The translations under genes were made by a program, and so were the position numbers. The notes under the pieces were generated by a model. That model saw only the letters and a list, made by a program, of their open reading frames with translations, searched no databases and was not told the DNA's origin. A stretch of DNA of 64,000 bases from Hymenobacter norwichensis DSM 15439. Lineage in GTDB: Bacteria > Bacteroidota > Bacteroidia > Cytophagales > Hymenobacteraceae. Location: the NCBI RefSeq assembly GCF_000420705.1, contig NZ_ATVL01000007.1:1-64000 (forward strand), given 5' to 3'. Below, in pieces: positions 32,940-40,862 of the stretch; the first letter of the stretch is position 1; each line of letters begins with the position of its first letter.

Positions 32940-35702
32940 ATGAACGCAAACCGCCTGCTCGCCTTTCTTTGTACGATCTTGCTACTCACGGCCTTCCGGG
33001 AACCCCGGCCTGCCGCCGTGCAACTCCAGCGCCTGCGTTGTGAACTGCTCACCAACCCCGAAGGCATCGACGTAATTGCGCCGCGCCTAAGCTGGGAGGT
33101 TGGCAGCCCGGAGCGTAACCTAGAACAAACCGCCTACCAGGTGCTGGTGGCCTCCACGCCGGAGAAGCTGGCCGCCGACGAAGGCGACCTGTGGAACTCG
33201 GGCAAGGTGAATTCCGGGCAGTCGGTGCACGTGGCGTATGCGGGCGCGCCGCTGCGGAGCCGGGCGCAGTGCTACTGGAAAGTACGCACCTGGACCAACC
33301 AGGGTGAAACCGCCTGGAGCACGCCGGCCCGGTGGAGCGTGGGCTTGCTGAACTACCTGGACTGGAAAGGCCGCTGGATTGGTTTCGACCGGGCGTTTGC
33401 CTGGGACAAAGAGGAGAGCCACGCCCGGCTGTCGGCGCGCTACTTCCGCAAGGAATTCAAAACCGAAAAGCCCATCAAGCAAGCCACGGCCTACATCATC
33501 GGGCTGGGGCTGTACGAACTGTATGTGAACGGACAGCGGGTAGGGGACCAAGTGCTGGCGCCCGGCCCCACCGACTACACCAAGGGCGTGAAGTACAACA
33601 CCTACGACGTGACGCCGCTGCTCAAGCAGGGCCCCAACGCGCTGGGTACCGTGCTCGGCAACGGCCGGTTCTACGCCATGCGCCAGAACTACAAGCCCTA
33701 CAAAATCAAGACCTTCGGTTACCCCAAGCTGCTCATGCAACTGGAAGTAACCTACGCTGACGGCACCCGCGACGTCATCAAAACCGACGATACCTGGCAG
33801 GGCACCGCCGACGGCCCTATCCGCACCAACAACGAGTACGACGGTGAAGAATACGACGCCACCAAGGAAATGCCCGGTTGGAGCACCGCCGGTTTCGACG
33901 CCAAGAAGTGGGGGAAGGCCGAGCTGGTGCAGGAGCCCGGCGGCGCGTTTGAGGCGCAGATGAACGAGAACATGAAGGTGATGGAAACCATCAAGCCGGT
34001 GTCCATCAAACCGTTGGCTGGCGGCAAGTACATTCTGGACATGGGCCAGAACATGGTGGGCTGGCTGCGGCTGCGCACCAGCGGTCCGAAAGGCCAGAAG
34101 GTGACCTTGCGCTTCGCCGAAACCTTGCAGAAGAGCGGCGAACTGTACGTGGCCAACCTGCGCGACGCCCGCGTAACCGACGTGTACACGCTCAAAGGAG
34201 GCGGCCGCGAAACCTGGGAGCCAACCTTCGTTTTCCACGGCTTCCGCTACGCGGAAATCAGCAACTGGCCCGGCGCCGCGCCCACCGTAGCCGATTTCGA
34301 CGGCCGCATCGTGTACGACGACATTGCCGCCACAGGCGAGTTCACCACCTCCGACGCCACCATCAACCAAGTATATAAGAACGCCTACTGGGGCATCCGC
34401 GGCAACTACAAAGGCATGCCCATCGACTGCCCGCAGCGCAACGAGCGGCAGCCCTGGCTCGGCGACCGGACTACCGGGGCCTACGGCGAGAGTTTCGTGT
34501 TCGACAACTCGCGCCTATACGCCAAGTGGCTCACCGACATCGAGCAGGCCCAAAAAGCCGACGGTAGCATCCCCGACGTGGCCCCCGCGTTCTGGCGCTA
34601 CTACGGCGACAACGTGACCTGGCCCGGCACCTACCTCACCATCGCCGACATGCTCTACCGGCAGTACGGCGACGCCGCCCCGCTCACCCGCCACTACGAT
34701 TCCATGAAGCGCTGGCTGACCTACATGCGTCAGAACTACTCGGAAAACGGCCTCATCACCAAAGACAAGTACGGCGACTGGTGCGTGCCACCCGAGTCCA
34801 AAGAGCTGATTCACTCCAAGGACCCTGCCCGCAACACCGACGGCGTACTCATTGCCAGCAGCACCTACTACCACATGCTGGGCTTGATGCAGGGCTTCGC
34901 GAAGGTGCTCGATAAGCCGCAGGACGCGCAGGAGTTTGCCAAGCTGGCCGCCGACCTGAAAACCGCCTTCAACCAGAAATTTCTGAACAAGGAAACCTGC
35001 CAGTACAGCAACGGCACCGTCACGGCCAACCTGCTGCCGCTGGCCTACGGCATGGTACCCGAGGAAGACCAGGGCAAAGTATTCCAGAACATTGCCGACA
35101 AGATTCTGGTGGAAAACAAGGGCCACATCAGCACCGGCGTTATTGGCACGCAGTGGCTGATGCGCGGCCTCACCGAGCACGGTCGCCCCGATGTTGCCCT
35201 GCGCCTCGCCACCAACCGCGACTATCCGAGCTGGGGCTACATGGCCGCCAACGGCGCCACCACCATCTGGGAGCTGTGGAACGGCAACACCGCCGACCCC
35301 GCCATGAACTCCCAAAACCACGTGATGCTGCTCGGCGACCTGCTGATTTGGTACTACGAAAACCTGGCCGGCATCAAGTCCGCCCCCGATTCCCCCGGCT
35401 TCCAGCGCCTGGAAATGAAGCCCACGCCCACCACCGGCCTCACGTCGGTGCAGGCCTCGTACCGCTCGGTGCGCGGCCTGGTAAAAAGCAGCTGGAAACA
35501 GGAGCTCAAGCGCTTCACCTGGAACATCACCGTGCCCGGCAACACCAAAGCGCTGGTCTATATCCCCGCCAAAAATGCGAAAGACGTGCAGGAAGGCGGT
35601 AAAAAAGCGGCATCTGCCACGGGCGTGAAGTTCGTGCGCCAGGATGGCGACCGGGCCGTGTTTGAGGTTGGCTCCGGGGACTACGCCTTTGAAGTGAAAT
35701 AG
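32940..35702 (+). CDS. GH78 alpha-L-rhamnosidase (large form)
   Basis: 920 residues from ATG 32940 (5 codons upstream were excluded). Signal peptide, then an N-terminal Fn3-like domain (LQRLRCELLTNPEGIDVIAPRLSWEV), the two rhamnosidase N beta domains (LGLYELYVNGQRVGDQVLAPG; FGYPKLLMQLEVTYADG), an (alpha/alpha)6 catalytic domain from about 475 with MPIDCPQRNERQPWLGD around 494-510 and ADGSIPDVAPAFW, and a C-terminal beta domain. It should remove terminal alpha-L-rhamnose from pectin chains. It follows the foreign island and precedes repeat A6. Confidence 0.95.
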   Translation: MNANRLLAFLCTILLLTAFREPRPAAVQLQRLRCELLTNPEGIDVIAPRLSWEVGSPERNLEQTAYQVLVASTPEKLAADEGDLWNSGKVNSGQSVHVAYAGAPLRSRAQCYWKVRTWTNQGETAWSTPARWSVGLLNYLDWKGRWIGFDRAFAWDKEESHARLSARYFRKEFKTEKPIKQATAYIIGLGLYELYVNGQRVGDQVLAPGPTDYTKGVKYNTYDVTPLLKQGPNALGTVLGNGRFYAMRQNYKPYKIKTFGYPKLLMQLEVTYADGTRDVIKTDDTWQGTADGPIRTNNEYDGEEYDATKEMPGWSTAGFDAKKWGKAELVQEPGGAFEAQMNENMKVMETIKPVSIKPLAGGKYILDMGQNMVGWLRLRTSGPKGQKVTLRFAETLQKSGELYVANLRDARVTDVYTLKGGGRETWEPTFVFHGFRYAEISNWPGAAPTVADFDGRIVYDDIAATGEFTTSDATINQVYKNAYWGIRGNYKGMPIDCPQRNERQPWLGDRTTGAYGESFVFDNSRLYAKWLTDIEQAQKADGSIPDVAPAFWRYYGDNVTWPGTYLTIADMLYRQYGDAAPLTRHYDSMKRWLTYMRQNYSENGLITKDKYGDWCVPPESKELIHSKDPARNTDGVLIASSTYYHMLGLMQGFAKVLDKPQDAQEFAKLAADLKTAFNQKFLNKETCQYSNGTVTANLLPLAYGMVPEEDQGKVFQNIADKILVENKGHISTGVIGTQWLMRGLTEHGRPDVALRLATNRDYPSWGYMAANGATTIWELWNGNTADPAMNSQNHVMLLGDLLIWYYENLAGIKSAPDSPGFQRLEMKPTPTTGLTSVQASYRSVRGLVKSSWKQELKRFTWNITVPGNTKALVYIPAKNAKDVQEGGKKAASATGVKFVRQDGDRAVFEVGSGDYAFEVK

Positions 35703-35723
35703 AAACTGAATCAAAACAAAAAG

Positions 35724-35875
35724 AACGTCATGCTGAGCTTGCCGAAGCATCTCTACCGCCAAACTAACCCCTGACGTGTGCAGCCGAAGCGGTAGAGATG
35801 CTTCGGCTGCACTCAGCATGACAATACTGTTCCAACGTCAGCACGCGAGATGCTTCGGCTCCGCCTCTGCATGAC
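35724..35875. repeat. Composite family A'/A repeat (A6)
   Basis: A full A' hairpin (CGTCATGCTGAGCTTGCCG ... CACTCAGCATGAC) is followed by an isolated right half-unit of the A subtype (GTCAGCACGCGAGATGCTTC ending CATGACAG). Confidence 0.88.
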
Positions 35876-35888
35876 AGACGATTTACCA

Positions 35889-37043
35889 ATGAAACATACC
35901 CTCGCCTTCTTACTCGCTACTTGCCTAACTGCCAGCTGCTCGGTAGCGCAGACCCCAGCTGCCAAAACTCAGCCCAACCCCTGGCAGCGTGCCGTCACCA
36001 CCAACGAGTTCATTCTGGAGAAGATGCCCTTCCCGGAGAGCCACGCCGCTACCCTTGCCGAAACGCCAGCCGGCCTGGTGGCCTCGTGGTTTGGGGGCAC
36101 CAAGGAGCGTAACCCCGACGTAGGCATCTGGGTGAGCCGGATGGAAAACGGCAAGTGGACGGCGCCGGTGGAAGTAGCCAACGGCGTGGTAAACGAAACC
36201 CTGCGCTACCCTACCTGGAACCCGGTGCTTTACCAGGTGCCCGGCGGCGAACTGCTGCTGTTCTACAAGATCGGTCCGAAGCCCTCGGACTGGAAAGGGT
36301 GGATGCGCACCTCCAAGGACAACGGCCGGACGTGGTCGGCGGCGCAGGCCTTGCCGGAGGGCTACATCGGGCCGGTGAAGAACAAGCCGGTGCTGCTCTC
36401 GAATGGCACCCTGCTCAGCCCCACCAGCACCGAGGGCAACGACGGGTGGCGCGTACACCTGGAAGCCACCACCGACTTCGGCAAAACCTGGAGCATGATC
36501 GGGCCGATTGCCAACGGCGACACCAAAGGCGCCATTCAGCCCAGCATCCTCACCCACAAAGACGGCCGCCTGCAACTGCTCTGCCGCAGCCGCGACCGGG
36601 CCATTCTGGAGTCGTGGTCGTCGGACCAAGGCAAGACCTGGACGCCGCTGGCCAAAACCACCCTACCCGGCAACAACTCCGGCACCGACGCCGTGACCTT
36701 GCAGGACGGCCGCCAACTGCTGGTGTACAACCACGTGCTACCGCCCGGCACCCTGGCCAAAGGCCCGCGCACCCCGCTGAACGTCTCGATTTCCAAGGAC
36801 GGCAAGGAGTGGTACGCGGCGGCTATCCTGCAAGACTCGCCCATCAGCCAGTATTCCTACCCCTCGGTGATTCAAACCAAGGACGGCAAGGTGCATTTCG
36901 TGTACACTTGGCGCCGCAAGAGCATCAAGCACGCCGTGCTGGACCTGAAAAAGGTAAAGCTGGTGAAGATTGAAAACGGCCAGTGGCCCGCCCTGAAAGG
37001 CTACAAAGCCCCATCCGCCACAGCCGAGATTACGCAGGACTAA
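35889..37043 (+). CDS. Sialidase-like (BNR) beta-propeller exo-hydrolase, lipoprotein candidate
   Basis: 384 residues from ATG 35889. The N-terminus (LATCLTASCSVAQ) fits a lipoprotein or signal peptide. Asp-box repeats (SKDNGRTWSAA, TTDFGKTWSMI, SSDQGKTWTPL, SKDGKEWYAA) and FPESHAATLAETPAGLVASWFGG place it in the BNR_2/sialidase-like group common in plant-polysaccharide PULs. True sialic acid is not expected here. A terminal acidic sugar of pectin (uronate, Kdo- or Dha-like) or a rhamnosyl-uronate linkage is more plausible. Not assigned to a GH family. Confidence 0.75.
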   Translation: MKHTLAFLLATCLTASCSVAQTPAAKTQPNPWQRAVTTNEFILEKMPFPESHAATLAETPAGLVASWFGGTKERNPDVGIWVSRMENGKWTAPVEVANGVVNETLRYPTWNPVLYQVPGGELLLFYKIGPKPSDWKGWMRTSKDNGRTWSAAQALPEGYIGPVKNKPVLLSNGTLLSPTSTEGNDGWRVHLEATTDFGKTWSMIGPIANGDTKGAIQPSILTHKDGRLQLLCRSRDRAILESWSSDQGKTWTPLAKTTLPGNNSGTDAVTLQDGRQLLVYNHVLPPGTLAKGPRTPLNVSISKDGKEWYAAAILQDSPISQYSYPSVIQTKDGKVHFVYTWRRKSIKHAVLDLKKVKLVKIENGQWPALKGYKAPSATAEITQD

Positions 37044-37077
37044 CAGCGTGTCAAGAAGCCCGTCAATCTTAAAAAAG

Positions 37078-37180
37078 CCCGTCATGCAGAGCGTAGCGAA
37101 TCATCTCGCGTGCTGACGTCTGGATTACTAACCCAACGATACCACGCGAGATGCTTCGGCTGCGCCTCTGCATGACGGGC
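37078..37180. repeat. Family A palindromic repeat (A7)
   Basis: Left arm CCCGTCATGCAGAGCGTAGC, right arm GGCTGCGCCTCTGCATGACG: the two arms belong to different subtypes. The loop has GGATTACTAACC, reverse orientation to A8, A10 and A12. Confidence 0.88.
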
Positions 37181-37209
37181 TACATTTCGTTTTAAGCACT
37201 ACTCCACCC

Positions 37210-38628
37210 ATGCTCCGAACCCTCCGCATCCTTCTTGCTTTCCTGCTGTTGACCACGGCCGCCGTGGCCCAGAACTCGGACGACCAATACCGGGAGCCGC
37301 TGCAAACGGTGCTCGACCAGATTCAGCAGCGCTACGGCGTGAAAATCAGGCCCGATGCGGCGATGGTGAAGGACAAATGGGTGACGTATGCCGAGTGGCG
37401 TTTCCGGCCGGATGTGGAAGAAACGTTGAAAAACGTGTTAGCGCCGTTCGATCTGCAAGTCACCAAAACCGGCGACAAAGCCTACAAGCTCAAGACCTTC
37501 CAGTACCACCTGAAAACGCCCGAGGAAGGCGCCGCGCAACTGGCTTACCTCGCCAGCCAGTACCACGATGCCGCCACCTGGGAAAAGCGCAAAGCCGAGT
37601 TGCGCAGCTGCATGTGGCAAGCGCTCCAACTCTCGCCCATGCCAACCAAGCCCGCCAGCAAGCCCATCATCACCAACAAGCGGCAGTTCGACGGCTACAC
37701 CGTAGAAAACGTGGCGCTGGAAACTCTGCCGGGCCTCTACATGACTGGCTCGGTGTACAAGCCCCTGAAAGTGAAAGGCAAAGTGCCCGTCATCATCAGC
37801 CCCGACGGGCACTTTGGCGACGGGCGCTACCGGGCCGATGCGCAAAAGCGCTGCGCCACGCTGGCCCGGATGGGAGCTATGGTGTACAGCTACGATTTGT
37901 TTGCCTGGGGCGAGTCGCTGTTGCAATTCAAAGGCGAAGACCACCGTCGCAGCCTCGCCATGTCGGTGCAGGCTCTGAACGGCGAGCGGGCCCTTGACTA
38001 TCTGTTATCGTTGAAAAATGCGGACCCCAGCCGCGTGGCCATCACCGGCGGCTCGGGCGGCGGCAGCCAAACTATGCTGCTCACGGCCCTCGATGACCGT
38101 ATCAAAGTGAGCGTGCCGGTGGTGATGCTCTCCACTTACCACAGCGGGGGCTGCCCCTGCGAAAGTGGCCAGCCGGTACACCTGTGCGGCGGCGGCACCA
38201 ACAACGCCGAACTGGCCGCTATGGCCGCCCCGCGCCCCCAACTCGCCATCACCGACGGCGGCGACTGGACCGCCCAAACCCCCGAAGTAGCCTATCCTTA
38301 CCTCCAAAAGCTCTACGGCTACTACGGCAAAACCGACCTCGTGCAGAACGCGCATTTCCCCAAGGAAGGCCACGACTACGGTGCCAACAAGCGCCAAGCT
38401 ATGTACAAGTTCCTGGCCCAGCACCAGCGCCTAAACCTCTCCGCCGCCGAAGATGCCAGCGGCAAGCTAGACGAGTCGAAGGTGACAATAGAGAAGGAAG
38501 AAGCCCAGAAAGTGTTCGGCCCGAAAGGAGAGCTGCTGCCCGCCAACGCTATCCACAGCTTCGAGGCATTGCAGGCCCTGTTCAACAAAACCGCACCAGC
38601 CACCTCTACAGGAGAAGCAAAAAACTAG
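37210..38628 (+). CDS. STN-domain alpha/beta-hydrolase esterase (BT1017/CE19-like)
   Basis: 472 residues, signal peptide ending AAVAQ. Residues of about 30-100 resemble an STN (secretin/TonB short N-terminal) domain: LDQIQQRYGVKIRPDAAMV, PFDLQVTKTGDKAYKLKTF. The rest is an alpha/beta-hydrolase with nucleophile Ser in ITGGSGGGSQ, Asp in LAITDGGDW and His in FPKEGHDYG, plus a Cys-rich loop (GGCPCESGQPVHLCGG). This resembles the BT1017 pectin methyl-esterase of the Bacteroides RG-II locus. It probably removes methyl or acetyl esters so that lyases and hydrolases can act. An acetyl-xylan-esterase-like role is the alternative. Confidence 0.8.
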   Translation: MLRTLRILLAFLLLTTAAVAQNSDDQYREPLQTVLDQIQQRYGVKIRPDAAMVKDKWVTYAEWRFRPDVEETLKNVLAPFDLQVTKTGDKAYKLKTFQYHLKTPEEGAAQLAYLASQYHDAATWEKRKAELRSCMWQALQLSPMPTKPASKPIITNKRQFDGYTVENVALETLPGLYMTGSVYKPLKVKGKVPVIISPDGHFGDGRYRADAQKRCATLARMGAMVYSYDLFAWGESLLQFKGEDHRRSLAMSVQALNGERALDYLLSLKNADPSRVAITGGSGGGSQTMLLTALDDRIKVSVPVVMLSTYHSGGCPCESGQPVHLCGGGTNNAELAAMAAPRPQLAITDGGDWTAQTPEVAYPYLQKLYGYYGKTDLVQNAHFPKEGHDYGANKRQAMYKFLAQHQRLNLSAAEDASGKLDESKVTIEKEEAQKVFGPKGELLPANAIHSFEALQALFNKTAPATSTGEAKN

Positions 38629-38687
38629 AGCTAGATAGTCTAGTTCGGGGCCTCAATAGAAGGGGAGCGAGTAAAAATATGGTTGGC

Positions 38688-38781
38688 GGTCATGCTGAGC
38701 TTGTCGAAGCATCTCTACCGCTGACGATTGATTGGTAATCCAACGAAGCAGTAGAGATGCTTCAACAAGCTCAGCATGACA
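38688..38781. repeat. Family A' palindromic repeat (A8), overlaps GH141 start
   Basis: Arms GGTCATGCTGAGCTTGTCG and AACAAGCTCAGCATGAC around a loop with GGTAATCC. The right-arm end CATGAC contains the ATG (38776) that opens the GH141 reading frame. Confidence 0.9.
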
Positions 38782-40680
38782 GACGGTATCTTCCGGAAAA
38801 CCTTATTCATAGTCCTCAATCTGCTGGCAGCCAGTACGCAGGCGGCTGACATCTGGGTGGCACCGAATGGCTCGGACCGCAACCCTGGTACCGCCGACAA
38901 GCCACTGGCCACGCTGAACATGGCGCTACGGCAAGCCCGCGACCTGCGCCGCTTGCACGATGCCTCGGTGCAGAAGGGCGTGCACATCTGGGTTCGGGGG
39001 GGCGAATACCGACTAACGGAACCGTGGTTTTTTCGCCCCGAAGATTCCGGCACGGCCGAAAGCCCCACGATAGTAGAAGCGGCCCCCGGCGAGCAACCCG
39101 TGCTCAGTGGAGGAGTGCCCGTGGCGGGTTGGCGCAAGCCGACTACCACACTGGCCGGGCTGCCGAAGGCGGCACGTGGCCAGGTTTGGGTGGCCGACGC
39201 ACCGAAAGTAGGCGGCCAACCGCTGGACTTTCGGCAGCTCTGGGTGAACGGCCGCAAAGCCACGCGTGCCCGCACGCCCAACAACGACAACCTGCCCCGC
39301 CTGCTCACCTGGGACACCGACAAGCGCGACACCTTCATTCCAACAGCGGCCCTAAGCGGACTACGGCAGCCGGGCCGGGCCGAGATGGTACTGCACCAGA
39401 TGTGGGCCGTGAACGTGCTGCGCATCAAAACGATAACGGTGCAGAGTGACAAAGCCCGCGTGACGTTTCAGGAGCCCGAAAGCCGGATTCAGTTCGAGCA
39501 CCCGTGGCCGCGGCCCATCATCGACGGCAAAAACGGCAGCTCGGCCTTCTACCTCACCAATGCCCCCGAACTGCTCGACCAGCCCGGCGAGTGGTACTAT
39601 GATGCCGCCCGCGGGCAGGTGCTGTACTGGCCGCGCCCCGGCGAAAACCTGAGCACGGCGCAGGTGGTGGCACCGGCGCTGGAAACGGTGCTGCGCCTAG
39701 AAGGCACCCTCGATCAGCCGGTAAGCCACGTCCAATTCAAGGGCCTGACCTTCGCCTACACCACCTGGCTGCGGCCTTCGCAGCAGGGCCACGTGCCGTT
39801 GCAAGCCGGTATGTATCTGCTCGATGGCTACTCGCTGGCCAAGCCCGGCACGCCCGACAAAGCCGGCCTCGAAAACCAGGCCTGGATTGGCCGCCCACCG
39901 GCTGCCGTGCAGGTGGCGGGCGCGCACCACACGCGCTTCGAAAGCTGCCGCTTTCTGCACACCGGCTTTACTGCCCTCGACTACCAGAGCGGCACCCACG
40001 ACGACGTGGTGGTAGGTTGCACCTTCCGTGACGTGGCCGGCAATGGCATTCAGTTAGGCAAATTCTCCGACGAAAGCGTGGAAACCCACCTGCCCTACAA
40101 CCCCAAAGACGAACGGGAAATCTGCACTAACGAGTTGCTGGAAAACAACCTGCTGACCGACTGCGGCAACGAGGACTGGGGCGCCGTGGGCATTGCCGCC
40201 GGCTTCGTGCGCCAGACCACCATCCGCCACAACGAAATCAGTGAGGTGCCCTACACCGGCATCAGCGTGGGCTGGGGCTGGACCAAAACGGCCAACGCCA
40301 TGCGCGACAACCGCGTGACAGCCAACTATATCCACCACTACGCTCAGCACACCTACGACGTGGCCGGCGTCTATACGCTGTCGGCGCAGCCCGGCACCAC
40401 CATCACCGAAAACCGGGTGGAGGATATTGCCCACGCGCCCTACGTGCACGACCCCGACCACTGGTTCTACCTCTACCTAGATGAGGGTTCGTCCAACATT
40501 ACGGTGCAGGACAATTGGTGCCCCACCGAGAAGTTCCTCGCCAATGCCAACGGACCCGGCAACGTCTGGAAAAACAACGGCCCGATGCTATCCGACGCCA
40601 TCAAGCAAGCCGCCGGCCTAGAGCCAAAGTACCGAGCCTTGCGCACTGGAACCATACCTGCCGAAGACAAGAAAAAGTAA
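38776..40680 (+). CDS. GH141-like right-handed beta-helix hydrolase
   Basis: 634 residues. The start at 38776 gives a reasonable signal peptide (RKTLFIVLNLLAASTQA) and is the last codon position of repeat A8; no later Met precedes the signal. The mature protein begins IWVAPNGSDRNPGTADKP and has FKGLTFAYTTW, the helix repeats (AGAHHTRFESCRFLHTGFTA) and EVPYTGISVGWGW, as in GH141. Characterised GH141 enzymes include an RG-II alpha-L-fucosidase and a xylanase. In this PUL fucosidase activity on RG-II is more likely. It lies downstream of the esterase and upstream of the GH78/mutarotase pair. Confidence 0.85.
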   Translation: MTDGIFRKTLFIVLNLLAASTQAADIWVAPNGSDRNPGTADKPLATLNMALRQARDLRRLHDASVQKGVHIWVRGGEYRLTEPWFFRPEDSGTAESPTIVEAAPGEQPVLSGGVPVAGWRKPTTTLAGLPKAARGQVWVADAPKVGGQPLDFRQLWVNGRKATRARTPNNDNLPRLLTWDTDKRDTFIPTAALSGLRQPGRAEMVLHQMWAVNVLRIKTITVQSDKARVTFQEPESRIQFEHPWPRPIIDGKNGSSAFYLTNAPELLDQPGEWYYDAARGQVLYWPRPGENLSTAQVVAPALETVLRLEGTLDQPVSHVQFKGLTFAYTTWLRPSQQGHVPLQAGMYLLDGYSLAKPGTPDKAGLENQAWIGRPPAAVQVAGAHHTRFESCRFLHTGFTALDYQSGTHDDVVVGCTFRDVAGNGIQLGKFSDESVETHLPYNPKDEREICTNELLENNLLTDCGNEDWGAVGIAAGFVRQTTIRHNEISEVPYTGISVGWGWTKTANAMRDNRVTANYIHHYAQHTYDVAGVYTLSAQPGTTITENRVEDIAHAPYVHDPDHWFYLYLDEGSSNITVQDNWCPTEKFLANANGPGNVWKNNGPMLSDAIKQAAGLEPKYRALRTGTIPAEDKKK

Positions 40681-40697
40681 AACCTCACGAAACAAGA

Positions 40698-40836
40698 CCG
40701 TCATGCAGAGGCGGAGCCGAAGCATCTCGCGTGCTGACGTTGCAGAGCTAAACCAACGATTCGAGCGAGATGCTTCGTCCCTGGCTTGATGCGCCACATG
40801 CTCTGCATGACGGGCTTGTTTTCTGCATGACGTTCT
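40698..40836. repeat. Composite family A repeat (A9)
   Basis: The left arm is the GAGGCGGAGCCGAAG subtype and the right arm the GTCCCTGGCTTGATGCG subtype, so the arms match only in part. The loop GCAGAGCTAAACCAACGATTCGA is inverted relative to the loop of A14. A short extra TGCATGACGTTC follows. Confidence 0.87.
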
Positions 40837-40862
40837 TCTATAGAAAACCATCACCCCACCTG

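Noticed and set aside
34515..35819. Long open frame of 434 codons antisense to the GH78 gene
   Set aside because: It lies entirely opposite a well supported gene, has a Gly/Val/His-rich composition typical of antisense frames in high-GC DNA, and begins in repeat A6.
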